Assembly: GCA_947385775.1 (NCBI GenBank)
Contig: CANDMI010000012.1
Coordinates: forward strand, 1 to 61,264
Reading direction: 5' to 3'
Length of the DNA: 61,264 nucleotides
Origin: an uncultured Eubacterium sp.
GTDB taxonomy: Bacteria; Bacillota; Clostridia; Lachnospirales; Lachnospiraceae
The notes below the pieces were generated by a model. It was given only the letters and a program-made list of their open reading frames with translations. It had not been told where the DNA came from and did not search any database. Positions 8,773 to 18,085 of the stretch are shown here, piece after piece. The position numbers and the translations under genes were made by a program. The first letter of the stretch is position 1. Each line of letters begins with the position of its first letter.

Positions 8773-8821
8773 CATACTCTATTCAAAACGGCGCTGTTTT
8801 TTCAAAAGAAGGGGGAATGGT

Positions 8822-9490
8822 ATGTTTCAGGAGGATGGCCTGTTTTCCAGGATATTCGGTTTTTTAGGTCAGCTGATCGCGCTGAACCTGCTTTGGATCG
8901 TATTTACGGTTCCGGTCATTACAGCCGGGGCGTCCACGACGGCATTATTTTACTGTACGTTAAAAATCCATAAGGATGGGGAGTGCAGGCCGTTTCATGA
9001 TTTTTGGAAAAGCTTCCGGCAAAATTTCAGGCAGGCGACGGCAATCTGGCTGCTTTTGTTCCTGGCCGGGGCGGTGGTTTATTTTGAATTTAAAACGATC
9101 CCTTCTATGCCGGGGATATTGTCTGCGGTGTTTTCCTATGTGGTTTATGCGGTGTGCGTTCCGCTTTGGCTGGTCGCGCTGTATATTTTCCCGACGCTGG
9201 CGGCTTTTCAAAATAAGATCCATAAGCTTTTGCTGAACGCGTTTTATTTTTCAGTAAAAAATCTTTTGTATGTGATTGCGGTTGCGCTGATTACAATACT
9301 GCCGATGTTTTTTACATTGGTGGACGCTGAGCTTTTCCCGGTTTACCTGCTGATTTGGATGCTGTGCGGGTTTACGCTGACCGCGCTGGCGGATTCCTGG
9401 TTTTTCTGGAAGCTGTTCCGCCCGTATTTTTCGCAGGAGGATACCGAAGCCGCGGCAAAGGATACCGGAACCGACCGGTATGTGTTTTAA
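8822..9490 (+). CDS. YesL-family (DUF624) membrane protein
   Basis: A 222-residue protein with about five membrane segments. It opens with the family hallmark around GLFSRIFGFLGQLIALNLLWIVFTVPVITAGAS (residues ~6-38), including the N-L-W-x-x-x-x-x-P-V-x-T-x-G-A-S pattern, followed by ALFYCTLKIHKD. YesL proteins accompany carbohydrate ABC transporters in Firmicutes, and their biochemical role is unknown. The position between the permeases and the alpha-galactosidase supports an accessory role in glycan uptake or sensing. Confidence 0.85.
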   Translation: MFQEDGLFSRIFGFLGQLIALNLLWIVFTVPVITAGASTTALFYCTLKIHKDGECRPFHDFWKSFRQNFRQATAIWLLLFLAGAVVYFEFKTIPSMPGILSAVFSYVVYAVCVPLWLVALYIFPTLAAFQNKIHKLLLNAFYFSVKNLLYVIAVALITILPMFFTLVDAELFPVYLLIWMLCGFTLTALADSWFFWKLFRPYFSQEDTEAAAKDTGTDRYVF

Positions 9491-9622
9491 TTTCGCTATG
9501 CATATATGGAAAAATATGTTACAGTGTTAGAAAGGGCGGCAGTAACGCCAATAAGATGTAATAATTCAAGGTTTAGGGAACGGTTACAATAAAATTTTTA
9601 GCGCAAGGAAGGAGACATGCTT

Positions 9623-11818
9623 ATGAAGTATATTTCTTATGACGAGGCAACGAAAGTGTTCCAGCTCCATACGAAAAATAGTGTTTACCAGATGCAGGTG
9701 GCGGATTACAATACGCTGGTGCATTTGTATTACGGGGCGGATATCGGGGATACACAGGCTTCACACCGCATTATCCGCCTGGACCGGGGATTTTGTGTAA
9801 ACCCTTATGAGGCGGGGGACGACCGCACTTTTTCGTTGGACGTGCTGCCGCAGGAATATTCCGGCTACGGAAACGGGGATTACCGTATCAACGCGATGGA
9901 GGCGGAGCATGAGGACGGAAGCGACGCGCTCCATTTACGCTATGAGTCCCATAAAATGATGGAAGGAAAATATTCCCTGGATGGGCTTCCTTGCATGTTT
10001 GGAGGAGCGGACGAGGCGGAAACGCTGGAAATCGTTTTGTATGATAGGATTACAAATTTAAAGGTGCACCTTTTATACGGTGTATTTTATGAGCTGGACG
10101 TGATCACAAGGGCGGTGCGCATCCATAACGAAGGGGAGCGGGCGGTAAAAATCCAGCGCGCCATGTCCATGGAGATGGATTATCCAAACAAGCATATGGA
10201 TCTGATCCATTTTTACGGGCGCCATGCGATGGAGCGTCTGACGGAACGGCTGCCGCTGTACCATGGGATACAGTCTGTGGAAAGCAAACGCGGCACTTCC
10301 AGCCACCAGCACAATCCATTTGTCATTTTATGCGATAAATCCGCCAGCGAAAAACTGGGGGACTGCTATGGGTTTGCGCTTGCCTACAGCGGCAATTTCC
10401 GGTGTGAGATTGAAGTAGACCAGATGGAGCAGACCAGGATTGTAATGGGCATCCATCCGTACCATTTTTCGTTTAAATTAAATAAAGGGGATGTATTTGA
10501 AACGCCGGAGGCGATTATGGCGTATTCCTCCGAGGGTTTATCGAGGCTGTCCCATATTTACCACGACGCTTACCGCTCCAATTTAATCCGCAGCAAATAC
10601 GTTACGATGCCAAGGCCGGTGCTGGTAAATAACTGGGAGGCTACGTATTTTGGCTTTGATGAGGAAAAGCTCTACCGCATCGCCCAGGACGCAAAGGAGA
10701 TTGGGCTGGACATGTTTGTGCTGGACGACGGCTGGTTTGGGAAACGGGATAACGACAATGCAGGGCTTGGCGACTGGGTAGTTAACGAGGATAAGATCAA
10801 AGGGGGCCTGCCAAAGCTTGTCAAACGGATCAAAGACCTGGGGCTTAAATTCGGCATCTGGATCGAGCCGGAGATGGTGTCGGAGGACAGCGACTTGTAT
10901 CGCGAGCATCCGGACTGGGTGCTTCGTATCCCGGATCGGAGCATGACAAGGGGGCGTTTCCAGCTCAACCTGGACATTACGAGAAAAGAAGTGCGCGACC
11001 ATGTGATGCAGCAGATTTTCCGTGTGCTGGACAGCTGCCAGGTGGATTATGTGAAATGGGACATGAACCGCAGCGTGGCAAACGTCTATTCCAGCGCGCT
11101 GCCAAGCGACAGGCAGGGCGAGGTGTTCCACCGCTATGTGCTGGGGGTTTACGAGATGATGGAGCAGCTTGTTACCAGGTACCCGGATCTTTTGTTTGAA
11201 AATTGCAGCGGCGGCGGCGGGCGTTTTGACGCAGGGATGCTTTATTATTCCCCGCAGATTTGGTGCAGCGACAATACGGACGCGATTGACCGCTTAAAAA
11301 TCCAGTACGGCACGTCCTTTGGCTATCCGATCAGCGCGATGGGCTCCCACGTCAGCGTATGCCCGAACCACCAAAACGGGCGCGTCACTCCGTTTGAGAC
11401 AAGAGGGGTCGTAGCGAGCGCGGGCACCTTTGGCTATGAGCTTGACCTTGGGCGGCTTACGCCGGAGGAAAAAGAGATGGCGAAAAAGCAGATCTTGGAT
11501 TACAAGCAAATCGAGCATCTGGTGCAGACCGGGGATTATTACAGGCTGTCGGATCCTTTTAAGAACAATGATTATGTAGTCTGGCAGTTTGTGTCGAAGG
11601 ATAAAAAGGAAACGGTTGTCAATGGCGTGCAGCTTCGGAATGAGCCGAATCCGCATATCCATTTGATTTATTTGGAAGGGCTTTTGCCGAAGGAGCATTA
11701 TAAGGACGCACAGACGGGGGCTGTTTATACGGGGGCGGCGCTGATGAAGGCAGGGATACCGCTTCCGGTGGGGCTGGGGGATTACCAGCCGCTTAAGTTC
11801 CGGTTTGTTATGGTGTAG
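9623..11818 (+). CDS. Alpha-galactosidase, glycoside hydrolase family 36
   Basis: A 731-residue cytoplasmic enzyme that releases galactose from melibiose, raffinose and related alpha-galactosides. An N-terminal beta-sandwich is followed by the (beta/alpha)8 barrel. The nucleophile Asp is in YVKWDMNR (residue ~480) and the acid/base Asp in WCSDNTDAIDR (~550), the GH36 arrangement. FVLDDGWFG, GIWIEPEMVSEDS and ENCSGGGGRFD are also present. No signal peptide is seen, so substrate must be imported by the upstream ABC system. The ATG at 9623 is preferred: GGAAGGAG lies about 8 bases before it, against 1-2 bases before the ATG at 9617. Confidence 0.95.
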   Translation: MKYISYDEATKVFQLHTKNSVYQMQVADYNTLVHLYYGADIGDTQASHRIIRLDRGFCVNPYEAGDDRTFSLDVLPQEYSGYGNGDYRINAMEAEHEDGSDALHLRYESHKMMEGKYSLDGLPCMFGGADEAETLEIVLYDRITNLKVHLLYGVFYELDVITRAVRIHNEGERAVKIQRAMSMEMDYPNKHMDLIHFYGRHAMERLTERLPLYHGIQSVESKRGTSSHQHNPFVILCDKSASEKLGDCYGFALAYSGNFRCEIEVDQMEQTRIVMGIHPYHFSFKLNKGDVFETPEAIMAYSSEGLSRLSHIYHDAYRSNLIRSKYVTMPRPVLVNNWEATYFGFDEEKLYRIAQDAKEIGLDMFVLDDGWFGKRDNDNAGLGDWVVNEDKIKGGLPKLVKRIKDLGLKFGIWIEPEMVSEDSDLYREHPDWVLRIPDRSMTRGRFQLNLDITRKEVRDHVMQQIFRVLDSCQVDYVKWDMNRSVANVYSSALPSDRQGEVFHRYVLGVYEMMEQLVTRYPDLLFENCSGGGGRFDAGMLYYSPQIWCSDNTDAIDRLKIQYGTSFGYPISAMGSHVSVCPNHQNGRVTPFETRGVVASAGTFGYELDLGRLTPEEKEMAKKQILDYKQIEHLVQTGDYYRLSDPFKNNDYVVWQFVSKDKKETVVNGVQLRNEPNPHIHLIYLEGLLPKEHYKDAQTGAVYTGAALMKAGIPLPVGLGDYQPLKFRFVMV

Positions 11819-11861
11819 TTATGTAGATATGGCAGAGATTTTGGCGTTTGCTGGATGATGG

Positions 11862-11902
11862 AACCAAGTCGGAGACCGTCTGGATGCTCCGGCTTGGTTT
11901 TT
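11862..11902 (+). terminator. Rho-independent terminator of the alpha-galactoside operon
   Basis: AACCAAG-T-CGGAG pairs with CTCCG-G-CTTGGTT around a 12-base loop, followed by a T-run. It lies 43 bases after the alpha-galactosidase stop. Confidence 0.9.
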
Positions 11903-11989
11903 ATCTGCTTCCATATCATTTATAGGGCCCGCACGTTTCGTGAAAAGTAACGAACGGTACCTTTTTATACAATATTTCCCTCTCGGTTC

Positions 11990-12018
11990 TTGACAGCCCT
12001 ATTCGATGGAGTTAAACT
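11990..12018 (+). promoter_or_regulatory. Strong sigma-A type promoter for ilvE
   Basis: A perfect -35 TTGACA, a 17-base spacer and -10 TAAACT. The predicted start near 12025 leaves a ~95-base leader. The leader has hairpins GAATGTGC/GCGCATTC (12028-12046) and GCCTTT/AAAGGC (near 12069-12087). It is too short for a T-box and I saw no T-box sequence. Confidence 0.75.
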
Positions 12019-12119
12019 AATACAGGAGAATGTGCGTCGCGCATTCTGACAGCAAGTAAACTGTAAAAGCCTTTTTCAGGAAAGGCCGTAAAGATTCGAT
12101 TTGTGCGATAAGGAAGGTT

Positions 12120-13157
12120 ATGGTAAAAATGGAAAAGAAAAATATTGACTGGGAGAATATCGGATTCGGCTATCAGAAAACGGAGAAACGTTTTGTGGCG
12201 AATTACAAAAATGGCGAATGGGAAGAAGGCGTATTGACAGAAGATGAAACAGTCACGATAAATGAGTGCGCTGCGGTGCTCCAGTATGCGCAGACTTGTT
12301 TTGAAGGGTTAAAGGCATATACAACCGAAGACGGCAGGATTGTGACGTTTCGCCCGGACCTTAACGCGGCGCGTATGGAAGACAGCTGCAAGCGGCTGAT
12401 GATGCCGGTGTTCCCGCAGGAAAAATTTCTGGAAGCCGTAGACGCGGTTGTAAGGGCAAATGCCGCTTATGTGCCTCCGTATGGATCCGGCGCTACCTTA
12501 TATATCCGCCCGTACATGTTTGGAAGCAACGCGGTCATCGGCGTAAAACCGGCGGACGAGTATCAGTTCCGTATCTTTACGACTCCGGTCGGGCCGTATT
12601 TTAAAGGAGGGGTGCGCCCGCTTACCATTCGTGTCAGCGATTTTGACCGCGCAGCTCCACATGGAACGGGAAATATTAAAGCAGGACTTAATTATGCTAT
12701 GAGCCTTTATCCGATTGTAACCGCCCATGAGGAGGGCTACGATGAAAATATGTATCTGGACGCAGGCTCCAGGACTTATGTAGAGGAAACTGGCGGGGCG
12801 AATTTCCTGTTTATCACAAAAGACCATACCGTCGTAACCCCGTTATCAGACAGCATCCTGCCATCCATTACAAGGCGTTCCCTGATGGCGGTGGCGGAAA
12901 AATACTTGGGGCTTAAAGTAGAGCACCGCAAGGTAAGCTTAGAGGAAGTGAAGGATTTCGCAGAATGCGGGCTGTGCGGGACGGCGGCGGTTATTTCCCC
13001 GGTGGGCAAAATCGTAGACCATGGGAAAGAAATCTGCTTCCCAAGCGGCATGGAGGAAATGGGTGAAATTACCAAGAAGCTGTATGATACGCTGACTGGA
13101 ATCCAGATGGGCCATATTGAGGCGCCGGAGGGCTGGATTAGGGAAATCAGCCTGTAG
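12120..13157 (+). CDS. ilvE: Branched-chain amino acid aminotransferase
   Basis: A 345-residue fold-type IV PLP enzyme that interconverts leucine, isoleucine and valine with their 2-oxo acids using glutamate. The PLP lysine is K187 in TGNIKAGLNYA. Other family marks are QTCFEGLKAY, ATLYIRPYMFG, TYVEETGGANFLF and GLCGTAAVISPVG near the C-terminus. AAGGAAGG precedes the ATG. It is a single-gene unit between a strong promoter and its own terminator. Confidence 0.95.
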   Translation: MVKMEKKNIDWENIGFGYQKTEKRFVANYKNGEWEEGVLTEDETVTINECAAVLQYAQTCFEGLKAYTTEDGRIVTFRPDLNAARMEDSCKRLMMPVFPQEKFLEAVDAVVRANAAYVPPYGSGATLYIRPYMFGSNAVIGVKPADEYQFRIFTTPVGPYFKGGVRPLTIRVSDFDRAAPHGTGNIKAGLNYAMSLYPIVTAHEEGYDENMYLDAGSRTYVEETGGANFLFITKDHTVVTPLSDSILPSITRRSLMAVAEKYLGLKVEHRKVSLEEVKDFAECGLCGTAAVISPVGKIVDHGKEICFPSGMEEMGEITKKLYDTLTGIQMGHIEAPEGWIREISL

Positions 13158-13168
13158 GCGTTTAGGAT

Positions 13169-13197
13169 AACCTCAGAGCCAACGCTCTGGGGTTTTT
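13169..13197 (+). terminator. Rho-independent terminator after ilvE
   Basis: AACCTCAGAGC pairs (one mismatch) with GCTCTGGGGTT around CAAC, followed by TTTT. Confidence 0.85.
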
Positions 13198-13256
13198 GTG
13201 CTTGAAAAATCGGGCATATTTAAATTTGGAAAAATTTTAGGGACGACAGCAGGATT

Positions 13257-14561
13257 ATGAAAAATGAGAAAAAACGCAAAGCGTTCCGGCGAAACCGCGA
13301 GCCGAAATGGGATCGGTTAGACAACACAGCCCATTTATTTCCGGTGATCGCCGGAGAGGATATGACAAATGTATACCGGATCAGCGTGACTTTAAAAGAG
13401 CCTGTGATCGGGGCGACGCTGCAAAGGGCGCTGGATATGCTGCTTCCAAAGTTTGACGGGTTTAATGTGCGGCTGCGCCAGGGAATTTTCTGGTATTATT
13501 TTGAGGAAAACGGAAAACCCGCGCCGGAGGTAAAAGAGGAAAGCTTTTATCCGTGCCGTTATATACTGCAAAACCAGAATAACAGCTATTTATTCCGCGT
13601 AACTTATTATAAATGCCGGATAAATTTAGAAGTGTTCCATGTGCTGACCGACGGCATGGGCGGGCTGAATTTTTTAAAGGAGCTTACGTACCAATATTTG
13701 CGGCTTTCGCATCCAAAGCTAAGAGAGCAGGAGGGCGACCATTTAAGCGCGGATACTTCGCTGAATTTAGAAGACAGCTTTTTGCAGAATTATAAAAAAA
13801 GCCATTCCAAAAATTACCATACGGGAAAGGCGTACATTATGAAGGCGCCAAGGCTTAGGTCGCAGGAATTTGGGGTGATTCATGGGTATATGCAGATCCC
13901 GCAGCTAAAGGCGGTGTGCAAAAGCTATGACATGAGCATCAATGAATATCTGACGGCGGTGTTTGCCTGGAGCATATACCAGGGCTTCTTACATGGCACG
14001 CCGTCCAAAAGCCCGATCCGCGTAGCGGTGCCGGTGAACCTTCGGCCCTATTTTGGCTCTGTAACGACAAAAAACTTTTTTGCGATGGTATCCGCCGAGT
14101 TTTTGCCAAAAAAAGAAAGCTATGAATTTGGAGAGGTTTGTCAGATTATAAGGGACAGTCTGCGGGAGCAGATCGCGAAAGAAAACCTGGAGGACATTTT
14201 TTCTTATAATGTATCCAATGAGAAAAATTTTATGATGCGCGCGGTGCCGCTGCCGTTAAAAAACCTTGCGATACGCTCGGTATACACAAAGACCGCGCTT
14301 GCCAATACTACGACAATGACCAACATTGGAAACGTCAAGGTGCAAAAGCCTTATGAGCCTTATATTGAAATGTTTCATTCCTTTCTTGCAATGAGCAAGG
14401 GCCAGCTTTTAAAAGGGACGATCTGCTCTTATCAGGAAACGCTTGTATTTTCGTTCAGCTCGATTTTTGCGGAAACGACCGTACAACGGCTGTTTTTTCA
14501 GACGCTGGCACAGTCGGGCGTTGCGGTTACAATAGAGACGAACGGGGTGTATTATGATTAG
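13257..14561 (+). CDS. Alcohol acetyltransferase-like, CoA-dependent acyltransferase fold
   Basis: A 434-residue protein of the condensation-domain/chloramphenicol acetyltransferase superfamily. The HxxxDG active-site motif is visible in EVFHVLTDGMGGLNFLKEL (residues ~127-145). A DFGWG-like region is not obvious, but TNIGNVKVQKPYEPYIE near the C-terminus resembles the corresponding area in PapA5-like ester-forming enzymes. It begins a compact three-gene set with a zinc-ribbon membrane protein 27 bases downstream and an alpha/beta hydrolase. The acyl donor and acceptor are unknown; ester formation is inferred. Confidence 0.7.
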   Translation: MKNEKKRKAFRRNREPKWDRLDNTAHLFPVIAGEDMTNVYRISVTLKEPVIGATLQRALDMLLPKFDGFNVRLRQGIFWYYFEENGKPAPEVKEESFYPCRYILQNQNNSYLFRVTYYKCRINLEVFHVLTDGMGGLNFLKELTYQYLRLSHPKLREQEGDHLSADTSLNLEDSFLQNYKKSHSKNYHTGKAYIMKAPRLRSQEFGVIHGYMQIPQLKAVCKSYDMSINEYLTAVFAWSIYQGFLHGTPSKSPIRVAVPVNLRPYFGSVTTKNFFAMVSAEFLPKKESYEFGEVCQIIRDSLREQIAKENLEDIFSYNVSNEKNFMMRAVPLPLKNLAIRSVYTKTALANTTTMTNIGNVKVQKPYEPYIEMFHSFLAMSKGQLLKGTICSYQETLVFSFSSIFAETTVQRLFFQTLAQSGVAVTIETNGVYYD

Positions 14562-14588
14562 AAACGGTCAAAATTTGCAGGGGGCAGT

Positions 14589-15260
14589 ATGAATAAATGT
14601 GGAAAATGCGGAGTTTCTATTTTAGATGAAACGGAAGTCTGCCCGCTATGCCGCTGTGTCGTGGAGTCAGACGGCGCTAAGATGGGGGCGCGGTACCCGG
14701 ATGTCCGGTTTATTGAAAAAAAGCTGGAGCTGATCGGGCGGATCGTGTTATTTTTGTCGATTGTGGCAGGCGCGGCGGCGGTCTGGCTCAATTATATGCA
14801 AAAAACGGACGTATGGTGGAGTGTAGCGGTCTGCGGAGGCCTTTGTTACGTACAGTTGGTTGTGCTGTATTTAATTAAAAACAAACACGCCGGGTACCGC
14901 AACAAGGTGGTTACCGGCACCGCCTGCGGCATTGCGTATGTCATACTTGTGGATTATTTATTTGGATTTACGCGCTGGTCTGTGAACTACGTGGTTCCGG
15001 CGGCGCTTTTGGCTGTGGATGTCATGATCATTGTCGCTATGATAGTAAACCTGCGAAGCTGGCAAAGCTACCTGTTGTTTCAGATTTTTGTAATCCTTTG
15101 CAGCGGAGTATGCGTGCTGTTAAGCCTGGCAGGAGTTATTACGAAACCGGCCATGAGCTATGCGGCCTTTGGCTGCTCCTGCATTTTTTTCTTAGCCGCG
15201 TTTATCATCGGCGGCAGGCGCGCGGGCAACGAGCTAAGGCGCAGGTTCCATGTAAGGTGA
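14589..15260 (+). CDS. Zinc-ribbon membrane protein, DUF6320-like
   Basis: A 223-residue protein that starts with a rubredoxin-like zinc ribbon (CGKCGVSIL, then CPLCRCVVE, about residues 4-25). About six closely packed membrane segments span residues ~50-210, and the end is basic. From memory it matches the family named DUF6320, which sits between acyltransferase and esterase genes in Lachnospiraceae; this was not checked. CAGGGGGC precedes the ATG. Function is unknown, but the fixed neighbourhood suggests a membrane partner of the flanking enzymes. Confidence 0.65.
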   Translation: MNKCGKCGVSILDETEVCPLCRCVVESDGAKMGARYPDVRFIEKKLELIGRIVLFLSIVAGAAAVWLNYMQKTDVWWSVAVCGGLCYVQLVVLYLIKNKHAGYRNKVVTGTACGIAYVILVDYLFGFTRWSVNYVVPAALLAVDVMIIVAMIVNLRSWQSYLLFQIFVILCSGVCVLLSLAGVITKPAMSYAAFGCSCIFFLAAFIIGGRRAGNELRRRFHVR

Positions 15261-15391
15261 TGACTGCGGGCAGGCTATGGTTTTGCATTTGTGGCAATGC
15301 AAAGTTTTGAGTTTTACGGTAACGCGGTAAGGACTGATGGAATGATAATTCAAGCATTATCCGGTCTGTTATCGGGTGGAAAAGGAGAATC

Positions 15392-16531
15392 TTGAGAAAA
15401 ATCGAAGAAAATATGGAAGAAAAACAGGAACAACTGCAAGAGAAAGAAAAAATCGAAGGAAACGAAGCGCAGGAAAATAAGGAAGCAAAAAAAGAAGAGA
15501 AAATAGAACAGAAAATAGAAGAGAAAATAGAAGGAAAAACAGAAGAAAAGGCAGAAAAGCCGGAAGGGAAAAAAGACAGGAAAAGCAGCATCCAGGCGGC
15601 GATCGTTCGGGATATGATCGCGCGGATGACCGCAGACCGGCTGCTTGGGCCGAAGCTGCAAAAAGGGGAGATCCGAAAAAAGCTGGTGGAGCCTGCCTGG
15701 AAATGCCCGGCATGCTTTCATGTGACGCAGTTTACCCTGCCTTATTGCAGCGCGGAAATGCTAAGCCGCATACAGGATCCAAATATGGAGCGGGTAGTCT
15801 TGCAGCTCCATGGGGGCGGCTATATTGGGGCGATGCGCAATAAGTACCGTTCCTTTGCGGGGCTTTATAATGAGCTGGGCAGGGGCATCAATGTATTTAC
15901 GCCGGATTACCGCGTCGCGCCGGAAAATCCGTTTCCGGCAGCTTTAGAGGATGCGGTGTCGGCATATGAGCGTTTGCTGGAAATGGCATATAAGCCCGCG
16001 CAGATTGTTGTGGCGGGAGATTCTGCGGGAGGCGGACTTTCACTTGCGCTTTGCCTGTATTTAAAGGATCATGGGATAGAGCTGCCAGAGGGATTGATTT
16101 TAATGTCGCCCTGGACGGATCTGACTGCAAGCGGGGAGTCTTATGAGACGAACTTTACGCTGGATCCCCTGTTTGGAAATACGAGGGACAGCATGATTTA
16201 CAATCTGGATTATATAGGCGAGGATGATCCGAAAAACCCTTATATTTCCCCGATATTTGGAGAGTATGAAGGATTTCCGCCAACGCTTGTGCAGGTGGGC
16301 TCCATCGAGATGCTGCTTAGCGACTCCGTCTCTTTGGCAAAGAAGGCAAAGGCCGCGGGGGTAAAGGTGCGGCTTAGCATTTATGAAGAAATGTTCCATG
16401 TATTTCAGATGGGTGAGCTGATGCTGCCGGAGTCCAAGCGGGCGTGGGAAGAAGTCGGCAAGTTTTTACGGGTCTTAGACCGCAGGCGTAAGGAGACGTT
16501 TACCCAGCAGGAAGAAGAAGAAATGTATTAG
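15392..16531 (+). CDS. Alpha/beta hydrolase, hormone-sensitive-lipase type
   Basis: A 379-residue esterase. Its catalytic domain (about residues 70-370) has the oxyanion motif LHGGGYIGAM, the nucleophile elbow VAGDSAGGGLSLAL (Ser), TPDYRVAPENPFPAALEDA, and a His in YEEMFHVFQ. The first ~60 residues are a Lys/Glu-rich low-complexity helix, encoded by purine-rich near-repeats, with no signal peptide. The TTG at 15392 has AAAGGAGAA 3 bases upstream; an ATG at 15413 would give a slightly shorter protein. It is the last gene of the acyltransferase trio; substrate is unknown. Confidence 0.8.
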   Translation: MRKIEENMEEKQEQLQEKEKIEGNEAQENKEAKKEEKIEQKIEEKIEGKTEEKAEKPEGKKDRKSSIQAAIVRDMIARMTADRLLGPKLQKGEIRKKLVEPAWKCPACFHVTQFTLPYCSAEMLSRIQDPNMERVVLQLHGGGYIGAMRNKYRSFAGLYNELGRGINVFTPDYRVAPENPFPAALEDAVSAYERLLEMAYKPAQIVVAGDSAGGGLSLALCLYLKDHGIELPEGLILMSPWTDLTASGESYETNFTLDPLFGNTRDSMIYNLDYIGEDDPKNPYISPIFGEYEGFPPTLVQVGSIEMLLSDSVSLAKKAKAAGVKVRLSIYEEMFHVFQMGELMLPESKRAWEEVGKFLRVLDRRRKETFTQQEEEEMY

Positions 16532-16558
16532 GCAATATCATAAAGGAAGAGGATGATT

Positions 16559-18016
16559 ATGGAAGAAAACAATCACAATACAGGTGGCGGCAATGGAAAT
16601 GCGCCGGACGATAAAAACGACGGATATGAAGAAATCTGTTATATCTGTCACCGTCCGGAAAGCAAGGCAGGCAAGATGATCAAGATACCGAATAATATAT
16701 GTATCTGCCAGGATTGTATGCAGCGCACGTTTGACAGCATGAATAAATCGGGATTTAACTTAAATGATATTTTAAGCCCGATGTATGCAAGCGGCAAGAT
16801 GCCAAATATCAGTATGATCAATTTATCGGACTTGCAGAATATGATGCCAAAATCCCGCAAGGTCAAACAAAAAAAGCCGAAAGAAAAAAAGGAAGCGCCT
16901 GCGTTTGACATTCAAAAAATCCCGGCGCCCCATAAAATCAAAGAAGAGCTGGATCACCATGTAGTCGGCCAGGAGCACGCCAAAAAGGTAATGTCGGTAG
17001 CCGTATACAACCATTATAAACGGGTGGCTAATGACCAGGGGGAGAAAAAAGACGGCATTGAAATTGAAAAATCCAATATGCTGATGGTGGGGCCGACCGG
17101 GTGCGGCAAGACCTATCTTGTAAAAACGCTGGCAAGGCTTTTGGACGTCCCGCTTGCGATCACGGACGCCACCTCTTTAACGGAAGCCGGGTACATCGGC
17201 GACGATATTGAAAGCGTGGTGTCCAAGCTGCTTGCTGCGGCGGACAATGATGTGGAGCGCGCGGAGCATGGCATTATATTTATCGATGAGATTGATAAGA
17301 TCGCAAAAAAAAGGAACACAAACCAGCGGGATGTCAGCGGGGAGTCGGTACAGCAGGGCATGTTAAAGCTGCTGGAAGGCGCCGAGGTGGAAGTCCCGGT
17401 GGGAGCCAGCAGTAAAAACGCGATGGTGCCAATGACAACGGTAAATACAAAGGACATTTTATTTATCTGCGGCGGGGCGTTTCCAGAGCTGGATACGATT
17501 ATTAAAGAACGATTAAACAAAGAATCTTCAATTGGGTTTAAGGCGGATTTAAAGGATAAATATGATAAAGAAGAAAATCTGCTGATGCAGGTGACAGTGG
17601 AGGACGTGCGAAAATTTGGCATGATCCCGGAGTTTATTGGCAGGCTTCCGATCTTGTTTTCCTTAGAAGCGCTGTCCGAAGATATGCTGGTGCGGATTTT
17701 GCAGGAGCCAAAAAACGCGATTATCAAGCAGTACCAAAAGCTGCTGGATTATGATGAAGTAAAATTAGAATTTAACCAGGACGCGCTTCATGCGATCGCG
17801 AAAAAAGCGAAGGAGAAAAAAGTTGGGGCAAGGGCGTTGCGCGCGATTTTGGAGGAATTTATGCTGGATATTATGTATGAGGTTCCAAAGGATGATAATA
17901 TCGGCATGGTAACGATTACAGGCGATTATGTGGAAGGCAAAGGCGGGCCGTTGATCACAATGCGCGGCTGCCTGGAGTTAGAAGACCATACGGCAGGGCG
18001 CATAACGGAAAGTTAA
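16559..18016 (+). CDS. clpX: ClpX-type AAA+ unfoldase (long form)
   Basis: About 485 residues, longer than the usual ~420-430. The N-terminal zinc domain has Cys pairs at about 29/32 and 52/55. Walker A is GPTGCGKT (~180-187), Walker B is IIFIDEIDKIAKK, the pore loop reads AGYIGDD where AGYVGED is usual, and sensor 2 is in GARALRAILE. The IGF loop that docks on ClpP is present (SSIGFKADL). No clpP or tig is adjacent, unlike the usual housekeeping clpX locus, so it may be a second ClpX paralogue. The ATG at 16559 has better ribosome-site spacing than 16553. Confidence 0.85.
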   Translation: MEENNHNTGGGNGNAPDDKNDGYEEICYICHRPESKAGKMIKIPNNICICQDCMQRTFDSMNKSGFNLNDILSPMYASGKMPNISMINLSDLQNMMPKSRKVKQKKPKEKKEAPAFDIQKIPAPHKIKEELDHHVVGQEHAKKVMSVAVYNHYKRVANDQGEKKDGIEIEKSNMLMVGPTGCGKTYLVKTLARLLDVPLAITDATSLTEAGYIGDDIESVVSKLLAAADNDVERAEHGIIFIDEIDKIAKKRNTNQRDVSGESVQQGMLKLLEGAEVEVPVGASSKNAMVPMTTVNTKDILFICGGAFPELDTIIKERLNKESSIGFKADLKDKYDKEENLLMQVTVEDVRKFGMIPEFIGRLPILFSLEALSEDMLVRILQEPKNAIIKQYQKLLDYDEVKLEFNQDALHAIAKKAKEKKVGARALRAILEEFMLDIMYEVPKDDNIGMVTITGDYVEGKGGPLITMRGCLELEDHTAGRITES

Positions 18017-18085
18017 AGTTTTCTGAAATAATAATAATATTTAATACAAAATAAATATCAAGGATAAAACCGATAGGAGGGACGT

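Noticed and set aside
12019-12119. T-box or other riboswitch ahead of ilvE
   Set aside because: The leader is only ~95 bases, with two small hairpins and no T-box sequence or terminator/antiterminator pair.
15205-15721. Overlapping minus-strand frames rich in Phe and Ser
   Set aside because: They are the mirror image of the Lys/Glu-rich N-terminus of the esterase gene, with no start signals of their own.
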